From the NCBI GenBank assembly GCA_003342895.1, contig PTFA01000197.1:1652992-1716991 (forward strand): 64,000 nt of DNA, written 5' to 3'. The notes under the pieces were generated by a model. It was not told the origin of the DNA and searched no databases. It worked only from the letters and a program-made list of their open reading frames with translations. The position numbers and the translations under genes are program-made. Numbering within the stretch: the stretch's first letter is position 1; each line of letters begins with the position of its first letter. This stretch comes from Casuarius casuarius. Lineage: Eukaryota > Chordata > Aves > Casuariiformes > Casuariidae. Shown here one piece after another: positions 1 through 12,900 of the stretch.

Positions 1-2403
1 CACCCAGATGTGAGAAGTCTCATCCTTGTACTGCCTACTGCAGCTTACAGAGAAGAAATGGCTTGTATTTCTGGAAGCCCCAGGAGTTTGCTGTGTATCC
101 AACTCCAGGACTCTGTCTTTTGAGAGCCCTGCAGATTAGGACACAGCTCCAATGCGTGGAAGAACAGTGAATTGGTTTCTGGTAGTGAAGCAATCTGAAT
201 TCATGAAGGTATCTCTACTCATTCTTCAGCATGCCATGATAGAGACACCTTGAGGTATTCATATTCTGAAGTAAATCTTCATACATTGACTAATCAGGGA
301 GTAATGACACATAGGTGAGCCCTGTAATAGAGCATAATCTTAAACCAGATTAAAAATTCAGCACCAAATTTAACACTAAGCAAGTGGGCACAGAGGAAGC
401 AGTCTGGGAGTTTCAATGCATCCAAGAACAGAGCCCAGCTTTCCAGATGCAGGATATCATAACCAGGCTGTGAACCAGAAGGCCCCAGAAACAGTGATTC
501 TGCAGAAATGTCAATGCCAGGGCAAATACAACTTGTAATACCTATCCAAGACACTCAGTGCTACATTTGAAGCAGAGGAGCCTCTTTGTTGCCATCCCAA
601 CTGCTTGCATTGCCAGCCAGGGCAAGTGAGCAGTAGCCTTGGCTCATTCAGAGGAGAGACCAGGAGACCTAGGGATGAACAGACACCAAATTACTTACTT
701 TTCAGAAATTAACATCGTGTTCTGCTCCTCACAAGATAATGGGTGCTGCTGCCTGGACATGGGGAGAGAGACTGGAGCCCCTTCACATCCCAATTTCTTT
801 ATAAAGGCGATGGCGACTGTGCCTGTTTTGTGCACCAGATCCTTGGCTGTGGGACCCTGAAAACCTGGGTCTTTTGTGCAGGATGGTGAATGCATGAGGA
901 CTGGGCCTGGAGCTCACCTGGATGCTACTTGCCACAGCACAGTTACCTCCTGCAATAGGACAGTATCAGAGTTTCCTTTTCAGTGGGATTCTTTGTAGCA
1001 TAAATAAGCCAGAGTCCTTTTACCCCCCTACAGCTCATGGCATCATCTCCAAGCAATTTCCATGGCACTTTCTCTTTCCCTTCTGTTTCAGAGGCTTCCC
1101 CAACTTCACTTCCAAGCCTCTTTTGTAGACACGGTACAGAAAGAGGTCCCTGCCTCGTGGAGCACCCAAAGTGGCCCGGAGAGTTCATGGCCACACTCAG
1201 TGCTCGCAATAGTTGCCCTCCCAAGGACATGTGTCCCTTATTCCAGTTCCCTGAGTGCTGCTCCCCGAATGCTCCCCAGGAAATAGGGTGAATATTGGCA
1301 TACCAAGCTGCAGTGATCCCCCCGCATGGGCGCCAAGTTGCAGGAGCTCAATCTGCTACTGAAGCAGCTCCCAGTAACAGTGCAATAATAGTTACCGTGG
1401 TGACATTAACTGCTGGAGGCAATGAACGCCTCCCCCAACACCTAACGGAGGATGTTTTGGTAAACCTTCTCCAAGCCAATGGCATAGAGATAAGTTTTTA
1501 ACACTGTTTCTGTATGTCACACTTCTACTGTGTGGGAGCAGAAAAACCAAAGTCATTAGCAAAAATGGAGCCTTGGAAGCCACCTGAATGCTTCATTTTG
1601 AAAGGAGTCTATCAGGGAACTGGAAAAAGTGGTTGCACAATTTCCTAGAAGCAAATAATACTCAGAAAACCCTATCAGACTAATACTCTGCTCCCAGCTC
1701 GAGACTGGCAGCACGTTCCAGGGAGAGAAGGCAGGCAAACTGCTGGGCAAAAACATTGAAAATTCCAAGTTGTTACTGAGGTTAACAGGTAATTTGGGAA
1801 AGATTTGGTTTTTCATACGAGACTGCTGCTAGGCAGGCTGTCTGCCGTTACGTAACAGGCCTGCAGAATACTAAACCTTATGAATATGATCTTACCAGAT
1901 GGCCTGATTAGATCCTAAATTACTTGTGGGGTAACTGCTAAGCAGGTCAGAGCAGAAGTTACTGCAAGAAATAGGCTTGACTTTGTGCAGAAGGGTGCAG
2001 ACTGAAAACCACGCTGCTCCAGTGAAAACGCCAGCTGCTCACGAAAGAGCAGCCTGTTTCGGATGTCTACCCAGGCACGAACACTGAACGGGTGAGTGCA
2101 CACCGCTTCCTCCTCCTCCTCTCCTTAGGACACCGAAATTCCCTGAGGATTTCAGCTTGCCAGGTAGCTTTATCCAGAATTGCAGTCCTGAAAGACACAG
2201 CAGCGCTGTAGATACAGCAGTAAATGCGATGAATCCCACCATCCAGAGACAGCGGGGAACGTTTGCGAATTAACTAAGCCAACAGCCCTGTTTTTCAGCA
2301 CGTTGGGCTGAAGGCGTTTTATAACGACGTTGCTGCGATTCAGGAGAAGCAAAGCTTGTGGAGAGAGGTGATACCTTTCAGCCAGCCAGCTGACAGAATT
2401 GGG
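1..2403. other. Non-coding flank upstream of PMM1
   Basis: No exon, RNA gene or dated repeat is recognised here. In human, DESI1 is the neighbour on this side of PMM1, so its 3' UTR could reach into this stretch, but I could not find its C-terminal coding sequence. A 68-codon open frame at 1295-1501 has no recognisable domain. The last 100 bases before the gap should be close to the PMM1 promoter. Confidence 0.5.
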
Positions 2404-2801
2404 NNNNNNNNNNNNNNNNNNNNNNNNNNNNNNNNNNNNNNNNNNNNNNNNNNNNNNNNNNNNNNNNNNNNNNNNNNNNNNNNNNNNNNNNNNNNNNNNN
2501 NNNNNNNNNNNNNNNNNNNNNNNNNNNNNNNNNNNNNNNNNNNNNNNNNNNNNNNNNNNNNNNNNNNNNNNNNNNNNNNNNNNNNNNNNNNNNNNNNNNN
2601 NNNNNNNNNNNNNNNNNNNNNNNNNNNNNNNNNNNNNNNNNNNNNNNNNNNNNNNNNNNNNNNNNNNNNNNNNNNNNNNNNNNNNNNNNNNNNNNNNNNN
2701 NNNNNNNNNNNNNNNNNNNNNNNNNNNNNNNNNNNNNNNNNNNNNNNNNNNNNNNNNNNNNNNNNNNNNNNNNNNNNNNNNNNNNNNNNNNNNNNNNNNN
2801 N
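2404..2801. other. Assembly gap (398 N) expected to hold PMM1 promoter and exon 1
   Basis: An unbroken run of N. The right flank is extremely GC-rich (runs of G and C from 2802), typical of a CpG-island promoter lost in short-read assembly. PMM1 exon 1 is found nowhere else upstream of exon 2, so it is inferred to lie in the gap. Confidence 0.95.
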
Positions 2802-3794
2802 GCAGGGGGGCGGCCGCCGGGGCCCCCCCTCCGTCGCCCGCCGGGCTCCGCGGGGGTGCAGCGGGGCGGCGGGGATGGGGGAGAGCTGCAGCGGGGGGGG
2901 GTCACCCACCAGCAAAGGCCTTTTTCTCCAGGGGATGGAGAAGCGAAGCGGCGGCGCTCTCTTTTTTTAATTCATTTATTTTCATTTTCATTTTTTCATC
3001 TTTGCGCGGCCCTTGCGCTCGGCTCCCGCCCCACAGGCTGGCCCGGTGTGGGGCGCGAGGAGCCCGGGCGCCCCATCGCTTCACCGGCCCGGGGTGTGCA
3101 GGGGCAGCTGCCCTCCTGCCCCGTGCCTTTCCCAACTGGGGCACTTGATGGCCCATCCCCGTGGGAAGGTGCCCCATCGTGCTCTTGCCCTGGTTTCTGA
3201 GCTCTGGGCTGCCCAGGGGCCGTGGGGGGGGTCACGTTTGCCTGCTCCCTGCCACGCTTGGGGCAGCATGGGGCACGGCCCGCTGGTGAGCGGGAAGGTC
3301 AGGTACCAATATCCGCCCGCAGGGAGGAAGATGCGGAGGACCGCAGGTGCGCTGGCACATCCGTGAAACGCCCCACGTGGGGGTTTCTCTTTCCTCCTCC
3401 TCCTCTGCTGCCTGTGCGCCCTGTCCCCCGCCCCGTGCGTCCAGCCCCCCGCGCTCCTATCCCAACAGCGAGGTGCGGGCCGGCCTGCCGCCCCGGCCGA
3501 GCGCAGCGCTGCGGGAGCCAAGCCAGCAGGGTCCTGCCTGCGCGTGGGAGCCGCTTCTGCCCCCAGCCGCGTCCTGTTCATGGAGGCTGCTACGGACAGA
3601 TGGATGGAGAAAGCAAGGGGCTGTCGTTTCGCTCGGCCCCAAGGGCATTTGGGGAAGGGGCGAAAGGACAGACGCCGCTGCCACCAGTGCCGGGGCTGTC
3701 TGCGGTGGCTCTGCTGCGGGCTGCTCCGGGGCCCGCAGCTCATCTGCTCTCCCAGTTGCGATCTAACCTGCCGTTTTTCCTCCCACCCCTCCAG

Positions 3795-3912
3795 AAAATT
3801 GAACCAGAAGTGGACCAGTTCCTGCAGGAGCTGCGTGAGAGAGTCAAGATCGGGGTGGTGGGAGGCTCCGACTACTCCAAGATAGCCGAGCAGCTGGGCG
3901 AGGGCGACGAAG
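3795..3912 (+). CDS. PMM1: PMM1 coding exon 2
   Basis: It starts after CTCCAG and ends before GTGAGA, finishing one base into a codon. It encodes [14 protein letters not shown] and then the HAD core strand and motif-II loop [17 protein letters not shown] 313-codon frame on the opposite strand is only a GC-rich shadow. Confidence 0.95.
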
Positions 3913-6900
3913 GTGAGACACCAAGGGCACCGGAGGCAGGGAGCAGCCGCCGGAGGATGAGGGGAGGGTGGCGGGCAGACGCCGAGGCCACGTTTTATAG
4001 CCTCTGGGACTTCCTGTACCACGGCACAGGGGGCCTAGGGATTGCGTACATCCAAAATCAACAAGCCGCCTCTGAGCCTGTCGTCGTGGCCGTTGCCCTT
4101 TGGCCACTGGCGGTGCCCAAGGAGCCACGGAGCCGTCGTTCAAAGGCTAACGGCTCCTGAGAGCAGGCTGCCTGGCGGGCCGGGGGTGCTGCTACCCCCC
4201 CGTCAGGTCTGGTGCTGGGCCCGATCCAGGGCCACAGCAGCTGCAAGAGCAGCTGGGATCTTCTCAGCTCCTGCAGCTCCTGCCTTTAGCAATCAAGAGC
4301 CCGTTGTGAATTTTGCCCCCTCCCACACCCCCGCTCGCTCCCTGTCGCTCTGCGAGCTACTTGGCCACGCGCCCTTCGGTGGCGAGGGTCTCTGATGAGT
4401 TCCCGGTTAAGCTCCGAGCCGGAACAGATGGAAAGCGACGGTGCCCAAGCTGTTCACCCGCGGTGCTGTGGACCAGGTGGCCCTGAGCAGCAGTGGGCAG
4501 GGGATGAGCTGCGAGTGCTACCTGGGCAAAGCAAATGGGGATGGGAGGTAGAGGAGGGACTGAGAGAGGAAGGCAGGTAGCCTGTCTCTCTCTGCCTTGT
4601 TTTCCCTCTGCAATATCAGTGTCAAACACATGGTTGAGTATTAAGATCTCTCTTCTGCCTCATTAGCCAAGAGAGGCCACACCGTGAAGTAATTCACGGC
4701 TCAAGGGAGCATGAGATTAATTGCTGAGTCGGCAGTGGTCTGTTTACTGCCCCCAGGAGGGGCCAGAGCTAGATAAGCAGTAACTACCTCACGGGAATAT
4801 CCTGGCAGTGTGGAAGGGAAGAGAGGGAGCAGAAGGACATGAGCACNGTGGAAAGCCTGATGTTTTGGAGCTCTTATCTCAGTTTTGCCACTGATTCAGT
4901 CTGTGACCTCAGTCAGGTCGCTTCCCCCTTCCTCCCTCAGCATCCCACCCGGGAGCTGAAGATAATGCCCCTCCCTGCTGTGCAGGGAGCGGTGAGGGAT
5001 GGTGCTCGTTTGCTGAGCACCGGGAGATGAGAAGTGTGGTGCTAAGGATTATGGAGAAAGGCTCCCTGGGTCCTGAATACAGGCAGCTTTTCTCTTTCCG
5101 TGTGGCCCCTCTTCCTAGGCAAAGGCTAAAGCAGTACCAATCTTTTTCTTCTTTATTTCCTCCCCTCCAGTCATCAATAAATTTGACTACGTCTTTGCTG
5201 AGAATGGCACTGTGCAATACAAGAACGGGCAGCTGGTCTCCAAGCAGGTAGGCCCAGCAGCTCTTGCAAACATGGCTCTCCTTCTCCATCCCTGTGCGTC
5301 CCGTGAGCACCATGGGGAGCAGTGTCTGGTCCCATTCAGAAGGGCAACCTCTTCTGTTCCCTCTAGCAGCCAGGTTTGACTGTCCCCCTCCTCCTATTCA
5401 TGTTCTTGGGTTTGAGCAAGGCCTGGAGCCTGCACTCCCCCACACGTAACGCGGCTGTTGACTGTCATGGGGCTCACATGTTTTATGGCTGAGACAGCCA
5501 GGACCACCACAGCTGTGGCAGCTGCTTAGCCCCAGGAGAGGCTGTGTGGCTGATGCTCTCATGGGGCAGAAGAGCCAAACAGGCCAGAAAAAAGAACTGT
5601 TCCTGCTGTCTTGAGCTCCCCTTGCTGCATACTGTCCACATTGGGTAGAAAAGCCTAGTCCAGAAAGGCTTTGCCATTTTCTTGAGGGCCTCTCTTCCTG
5701 ACAAGTTAGCAGGAACCTGGGCTTCATGTGTCCTCTAGCTTCTTCCTCACTCCCCCTTCTCCCCCCTAGGCCATTCAGGACCACCTGGGAGAAGAGTTGC
5801 TGCAGGATCTAATCAACTTCTGTCTCAACTACATGGCATTGCTGAAGCTGCCCAAGAAACGGTAAAGGCTCGGGCCTGCACAAATGGGAGTTGTGTCACT
5901 GATTTCTAGGGCACTCAGGCCTCCAGAGCCCTCTTAAGAACAGCTGGGCTACTGAGCTTGTCTTTGCTCCAGTCTGGCAGGTTTTATCTTAGTATCTAGA
6001 GGCCCTATATAGGCTCGTTGTCCCACTGAGCTGAGTAATGTGGGCAAACCATGTCTTTGGTCTGGAGAGTTTGTGCTATTTGTTAGCATAAGGCCTGTTC
6101 TTTCCCCCCTCAGATTTTCTTCCCTCAGAAGCAGGATACGGCCACTGCCTGCATCTGTTTTAAGACAATGGTAACAGCTTGTTCCTGGTCAGAGCATCAG
6201 GCATGAGTGGGTGTGTGAGGCTCCAGACAGACAAAAGATGAGAGGGCTGAAGTCCTCAGATGGGAAGTCCAGAGGCTGAGCACATGGTTTCACACTGCAT
6301 CTAACCCAGTGTCACTTCAAGCCACTGGTAACAGGGCTGGCACTGCTCTACTCCCAACCATGTGCTCCTGTTCGCTTCCCCGGCATCGGATCCAGCGTCA
6401 CAGGGTGAGGTTGTTCACCTGGCCTGAAGGAAAACCAGTCCACCATGAGGAAAGAAAAGGATAGTTTCCCATCGGATCAGCTTGTCCTGTTACCACACCA
6501 TTGCTAGATCCAGCAGAAACAAGGGAGAGGGGACAGATGGCATGGACATGGAAGGGGAGAGCAGGATGGCCTTTTACAGAGGCAGCCTGCAGTTAAACCA
6601 GTCTGGGTGTAATGTCAAACCACCCCTCAGACTACAATTTCATAAATGCTTGGAGCCAGCGTGAGCCAGCGCTGCTGTTGAAAGAAGCTGTTCTGCCCTC
6701 CCCTTGACCCAGCTGTTTGTGCCTGCTCTGTCCCATGTGTCAGCACCAGTGTTTGTAGGGTGAACCTGCACACGGGAGTGATGTGGTTGAAATTAAGACT
6801 TAAATGAAAATTGCTAAACTGTGATCCAAATCAGTCTTCTGATCTGAGTCACCATGTGGCAACATGAGCACTTGTGAGAGGGGCCAGGATGGGAGTGTTG

Positions 6901-9900
6901 GCTAAACATGCCCCCGAAACTGTGGCCTGGGGCCCAGACACCTCAAGGCTGTTTGGTTGCCTCACTGCTGTCTGGTTGCCCAACACCCAGCAAGGTTTTG
7001 GCTCCTAAAAGCCTCTGTGGGTTTAGGCTTTGGGGATTTTTAGCAAAGCAAGGGTTGGAACCTGTGTCTCCTGAGTCCTGGCCTGGGGCATGAACCACCA
7101 GACCCTTGGCACTGCCGAGGTGCTGCCCAGCAGGCTGTAGGCGTGGCTGCCTGTGCATCCTTCCTCCTTCAGTGTGCTATAAGACAGGATCTGAGTTTGG
7201 GGAAAGCTAGACTCAGACTCAGAGCTTCATCGCAGAGCAAGGGCAGACAGGGCTGGGAGGGATGTCAAAGGGTTAGTGAGTTCAGGGCTCCTCAGCTGGA
7301 AAGGGAAGGGGATAATCCTTCTCTAGCTAGGTTTCCACAAGAGCTTTTAATCTATTTTCAGATTAACTGTGCTGCCATCCCTTGTTTGTAACGCTGGTGC
7401 AGGTACTGGGCTGAACCCTCAAAAAGCTATTCCAAGGTGCCAAGTCAACAAAACTGGCCAGGTTTCTAGCAGAGAAGAAAAAAAGGGAATAGTCTTCTGA
7501 CAGCTTAGTGCTTTGAACCAGCCCCCGAGGGACCGGCAGAGTAGTAGTGCCAGTGCAGGGTGAGGGTGGCAAGCAGGAAATTCCATCGTGTCTGTGCAAG
7601 CTTAGATAAGAACCACAGTCAAAGGTGCACGAAGACACAAAGGTCCTGCTCGTGTCCTGCGAGGAGGTGCTGACTGCTCATCCAGCCAGCACCTTATATC
7701 AGTAGTGAGTTACATTGACCTGCTCCATCCTGCTGCCTCAAGGTACCACCAACTCCACCCAGCTCATCTACCACAGATAACATTTCTTAAAAGCCTCCAG
7801 GGTGGAGATGCCACAGTCTCCACAGGCAGTTGGTGCAGTCTGGAGAACAGCTGTCCTTGCAGTTGTTACAACAATAGAAAACGTTTCCTAGCATCTCACC
7901 TAAGCCCATTGCTCGCAGGCTGTCCCCAGGGTGCACGAGAATGGTTTATTCCTCTTCACAGTTTCCTTTTATAAAATTGTGAGCCCCTGGGAGACCTTAG
8001 AGTTGTTGAAGCCTGGCCTCAGCTTGCTGCAGCAGGGCTCTTGGGCATCTTTGAGGCTCTTGTATACCTGAAGCACAAGCGCCCATGGGTGGACACAGCG
8101 TCTTTCTTGCTGCATGTTCCTGCAGGCACTGAGCAGTCATTCCCCTGGAAAGGTCTGTTTTTCTCTTCCTGCCCCCATTGTAACCCTGTGCCCTTGCCTG
8201 CATACAGAGGGACCTTCATTGAGTTTCGCAATGGGATGCTGAACATCTCCCCCATCGGACGGAGCTGCACACCAGAGGAGCGAATCGAGTTCTCTGAGTT
8301 GGACAAGGTATGTGGGCCTGTCTCGGGCTCACCCTCCCCTTCTCTGCTGGTCTTGCACTGTCACAGCTCTTGGGTCTTGTCTGCTTCTCCCCTGCCCAAG
8401 GGAAGGAGCCCAGCTCCAAGCTGTGCACCAGGCCAACACACGCAGCAAGGTGGAGATAGGACTGATGGTCAGAAAGCCCAAGGAGAAACATAGAAAAAAG
8501 GAAGAATTTGGCTTCATTGGGGACCGCCAATGCAGTGGGGCTGCCAACAGTGTTCATGGTGCTGCGGGAGACCCCCAGGGAATAAGGAACTTATTTCACA
8601 GGGTGTTTGTGTTTCCTTGTTCACAAGAACCAAAGATGGAATTTCCCTGAAAACCTCAGAGGGCCCAAAACTTCCTAGCTCAGGTCGCCCCTCCAGGGTG
8701 GCCCAGCAGCCCTCTTCTCTCTCTTACTTTCCTAGCCCTAAAAGAGCTGGAACCAATGGGCTTCCCAGGCTGGGAGGGCCATGGCACATCTCTGAAGTGT
8801 TTGGCCTGTGCTCAGAGCAGTTTCTACCTGTGGGAGCTTTCTTGGGAAATAGGGATCAGTCAGACTTTGCAAGACATGTAAGCAAAGCTGGAAACTTTGG
8901 GTTATGAACTTGACTTCTGGGAAATTGAAGCAGATGCATTTCATTGCCAGGGAGAGTGTGTGACCTGCTGTTCCCAGTAGCTTGCTGAAGCTGGCCTAAG
9001 CTAACGTCCTTATAAGCAGGCCTTGGGGAGGACTGGTGGAAGCTGGCTAAACATCGTTAAACTGTCCAGGAGGAGGGGGCTGGACAAGAGGAAACTGAAG
9101 GCAGTCGGTTTAGTGTCCGTTAGGATCCTGCAGAGCACAGAGAGTTCCCTTGGGGCTCAGGGAGGTGGGAAGGGGGAGTGGGATCAGAGCAGAGAAATGC
9201 ACCAGAGTTGCCCAGCAAACACCTTTCAACAGACTATGGTAGGCTGTCGACATCTAATTATTCAAATCCTTCTTCCTCCCTTTTCCTCCTTCTCCTCCAT
9301 AGAAAGAGCGGATCCGGGAGAAGTTTGTGGCAGCCTTGCAGAGGGAGTTTGCTGGCAAAGGCCTGCGTTTCTCTCGAGGTGAGCAGAGGGTGCTACCTTG
9401 GCTTTGCATTGGCCTCTTTATTGTGTTTCCCATTAAATTCTGGAAAGGAGAGCAGGAATCCCAGCTATTCCCTCCAGGGGCTTGGTTGGGCAAATGCTGG
9501 AGCTGTGCTCCCCAGGGGGGACCCCAGCAAGAGCACAAAGACCTCCTATTCCTGGAGAACTGTTTTGGGGGTGTCACATTCACAGCAGGGCAATGGACAG
9601 AGAGTAAACTGTGCTGTAGATTTTCTTCTCGGGGGATCGGCCATATGGACTGGTTTCTGTCCTGTGATGTTTTCTGTGCCTTATTTTAGTTAGCTCTGTT
9701 GAGCCCACCCCTGCACAGGAGGTCTGTTTTGGCTCAAGCATCAGCGATAGGGTTGCCGGCAGAGCTCCAGGCACATCCAGCCCTCTGCACAGACTCCTTT
9801 AGGAATGCAGTGGCGTGAGAGAGAAAGGAGCCTCATGCGTTTCTCTGCTCTGGAGCTTTGTTTGGAGCTGCCAAGCAGCAGGGAGTTTGCCACGCCACGC

Positions 9901-12900
9901 CATGGCCTTTTGCAGGGCCACTTCTTGGAGTGGAGCTGCACTTTTACAGCCAACTTAGCAAAGGTGAGGAACTGAAGGAGAGGCTGAGCTATCTTGGGAA
10001 TGTGGCGAGGACAGGGAGGAAAATGAGGATGTAAGTGATGGGGCTGAAATTGGAAGAGACTCTTTGCAGAGAAGATAGGCATGTGTTAACATAAGGAGGT
10101 ACCGTGTGGAAATCTAGGCAAGGGGCAAGGAGATGACGAGGCTGGGATGGGGCAGGTGACGCTCCGCTCTTGGGCACAGCCCCAGCCTGTAGGGAGCACT
10201 TGGCCCTCTGGTCTTCCAAGAGCTTTCATCCTGAGATGATCCTTCCCTCTCCCTTCAGCGTCCTGCCAAGAGTACCTTGTGCTGCCCGCAGCATTGACAC
10301 AGACCATTTGTCATAGCAGAGAAAGACAAAGGCCCCGCAGCCGTGTCCCCAAGGGCACAGGGGACAAGAACAGAACAATGGGCCTTTCTCCTCTGACCTT
10401 GGGAAGCTGCCATCAAGAGCCCCAGCCCCTGGTGTAAAAGCGTGAAGACAATGGGAGCTGTGGGCCCCCAGCTCCTCTGCAGAGAAAGCACGGAGTGTCT
10501 CAGGTCAGGCATCCAAAAAGAGGGGCGCGTGGAAACAGGCCTCTTGTGACAGGCTGGCTCCAAGCGCCTCGTCCCAGGCTATGGAGGGCACGAGCCCCAG
10601 AGGCGATGGGAGATCTCGCTGCAGCCCCCTGGACCCGTGCTTTGCCCAGACCAGGGACGGTGCTTGCTGTCCTCGATGCAGGCTTCCCTGCCCTCTCTCT
10701 CTGATTTCCTCCCCACTCCAGCTGTCCTCAGGAGCCCTTCTTGCTGTCCAGCTCTATTTAAAAGGACAGAACACAGAGAAGTGCAGCATTTTTCACAGGT
10801 AAATGGCTGGATACAAAAGGAGGAAGGATTTTGAGGGCACTGTCCTGGAAAATTGGCGGTCAGGTTTATTTCCTGCTCTGCTGCAGGCTCCTTGCGTGAG
10901 CCTGGACACGTCCTCATCCCTGATCTCGTAGGGCACTTAATCCCCTCAGTATTGCAGTGCCTTGCCCAGGTCACCCTGTCTCCTCGTGAATCCTCTGCCC
11001 TGAGCTGGGCACGCAGGCTCCTTGCCCCGTGCATGGGGAACCAGCGGCAGTTTAGGGACCCCCCCCCCCAAACCAACAGGGCACCTCAGCTAGCCAAGGA
11101 GGAGTGGAGAGGGACATCAGTAGGTACATTTCTGAGCGGCCTGAGGGATGGGTGCCTCTCCTCCAGCAGGGACCTTCCCCTGCGGGTAACTGTCTCCTTC
11201 CTAAGAGAGGTGGGGATTGTTATTTGTGACGAAAGAGACTGTGAAACTCCAGAATTGCTGGTAGGCGGGTGGATTTCCTAGAGAAACAGGCAAACGACAT
11301 CACCCCACTGGGGACCCAGTGGAGCAGGGATCTGAACTGGGGGGTGAGGGACATCCCCGTTCAAATCCATGTTCCTCTGGGCTCCAAGCGAGACCCAGAC
11401 ATACGCAGGCCCTAAACTGTGGGGGACGGGGAAGGATGGGGAAGGTGCTGCCTGGGGCTTAGCACACAACCAAAAGGGGAGCAGGGGTGCTGGGGATAAC
11501 CCTGCCTGATCTAGAGCCAGGGCTCGTTTCTCGCCTTTCTGGACAGTACTGTGCACGTGGATGTTCACACGTATACACGCTCTCTGGGAAAGCTCCCTCA
11601 CCTCTCTACATCTGCCCCATCTGCCTTGACACCTCTCAAGCTGTTGGCAGCCTGCATTTGACTCGGTGACGAGAGACGGCAGGGCCCCAAGCGGGTTGAC
11701 AGGCTCACGGTACGGCGGTGGCAAAGTCCGTGCTCCTTGAGCNGCACGCAAAGCCTGCTCAGGACCTGCGGTGTGGCGAGCGGGGACCTGAGCTGTGCAG
11801 TGCGCAGGGCTCGCTTTGTTTTTGCAGAGCACCAGGAGCTCCAGGTGCCGGCAGGGTTAAGTAGCTTCAGAGCAGTGGTTTTAGAAATGTCAGTGATGTC
11901 CATGCGGGAGCCTAGGAGAGAGCTTGATGCCGGTATCTGTCTGAGGACGTGGGCTTTGTGCCCGCCTCTGCCTCGTGTGGGACGCAGAGCGCGTCGGTGC
12001 TGATCTGTAATGCGTAACCCCCACATCCGCCCCCGCCAGAGCCGGCTCTTGCAACTCCCCTGCCATGCCCTGCTTGCATCCATGGTAGTCACGGGAGCCG
12101 TGCTGATGTCACCCCAGCCATGCTGATGTCACCCCTGCCCGTTGTCATAGAAACAGCATGGTCCTGGTCATATGCTGGAGGATCAGTCACGGAGGGAGGC
12201 AGATGCCTCGGTACTGTGTGGGGAGGGCTCCCTGCGCATGTGCACCCCTTTTCCCCTCCTCCCACCCATTCCGGCGTGGGGGGACACCCTGGCCAGCACC
12301 CAGCTGCGGTGCCTAATGCCCTTCGTTCTGCTGGCAGGTGGCATGATCAGCTTTGACGTCTTCCCGGAGGGCTGGGACAAGCGCTACTGCCTCAACGTGC
12401 TTGACGATGAGCGATTTGACGCCATCCACTTCTTTGGGAATGAGACGACCCCTGTGAGTATGCCCCCGTAGCCCAGGGCTTGGCCTCCTTCTCTTTTCCA
12501 CCCTAGCAGGCGCTGTGCCTCTGCCAGCAGCCGACACAGACCTCTAGCGGTGCAAGAGGGACAGAGGCTCTCATGTGGGGCGTGTTTGCAGCAGGCTCAT
12601 AATGTTTGTGAGTCTGGCTGGATTGTGCAGAAATCACCTTGGATTCGCTATGCTGGGGTCTACATCAGTATTGCTTTCCTTCCCCCAGCACTCGCTGGGG
12701 CCGTCAGCCACGCCTGGGGCCAGCAGGACCCAGAAGTCAAGCCCCAAACACTTAGGAGAGGGCTTTTCAGGGACAGCTTTGCCTTCCCTTTGGTTTGGTG
12801 GAGGGTGATGCTTCCTTGCTGCTATAGACCAGCTTAGCCATCTGCTTGGCCCTCTCCCTTCCAGATGCTCGCAACCTCCCCTGCCCAGATGTGCCCACCC

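Noticed and set aside
1295..1501. 68-codon frame (+) in the left flank
   Set aside because: Reads smoothly but matches no family and has no partner exon; about the length expected by chance in 2.4 kb.
1..2403. DESI1 terminal exon
   Set aside because: Expected from synteny, but no matching coding sequence was found in the + frames.
3081..4022. 313-codon open frame on the - strand over PMM1 exon 2
   Set aside because: GC-rich DNA has few stops; the frame is antisense to a certain exon, is low-complexity (P, R, A rich) and resembles no family.
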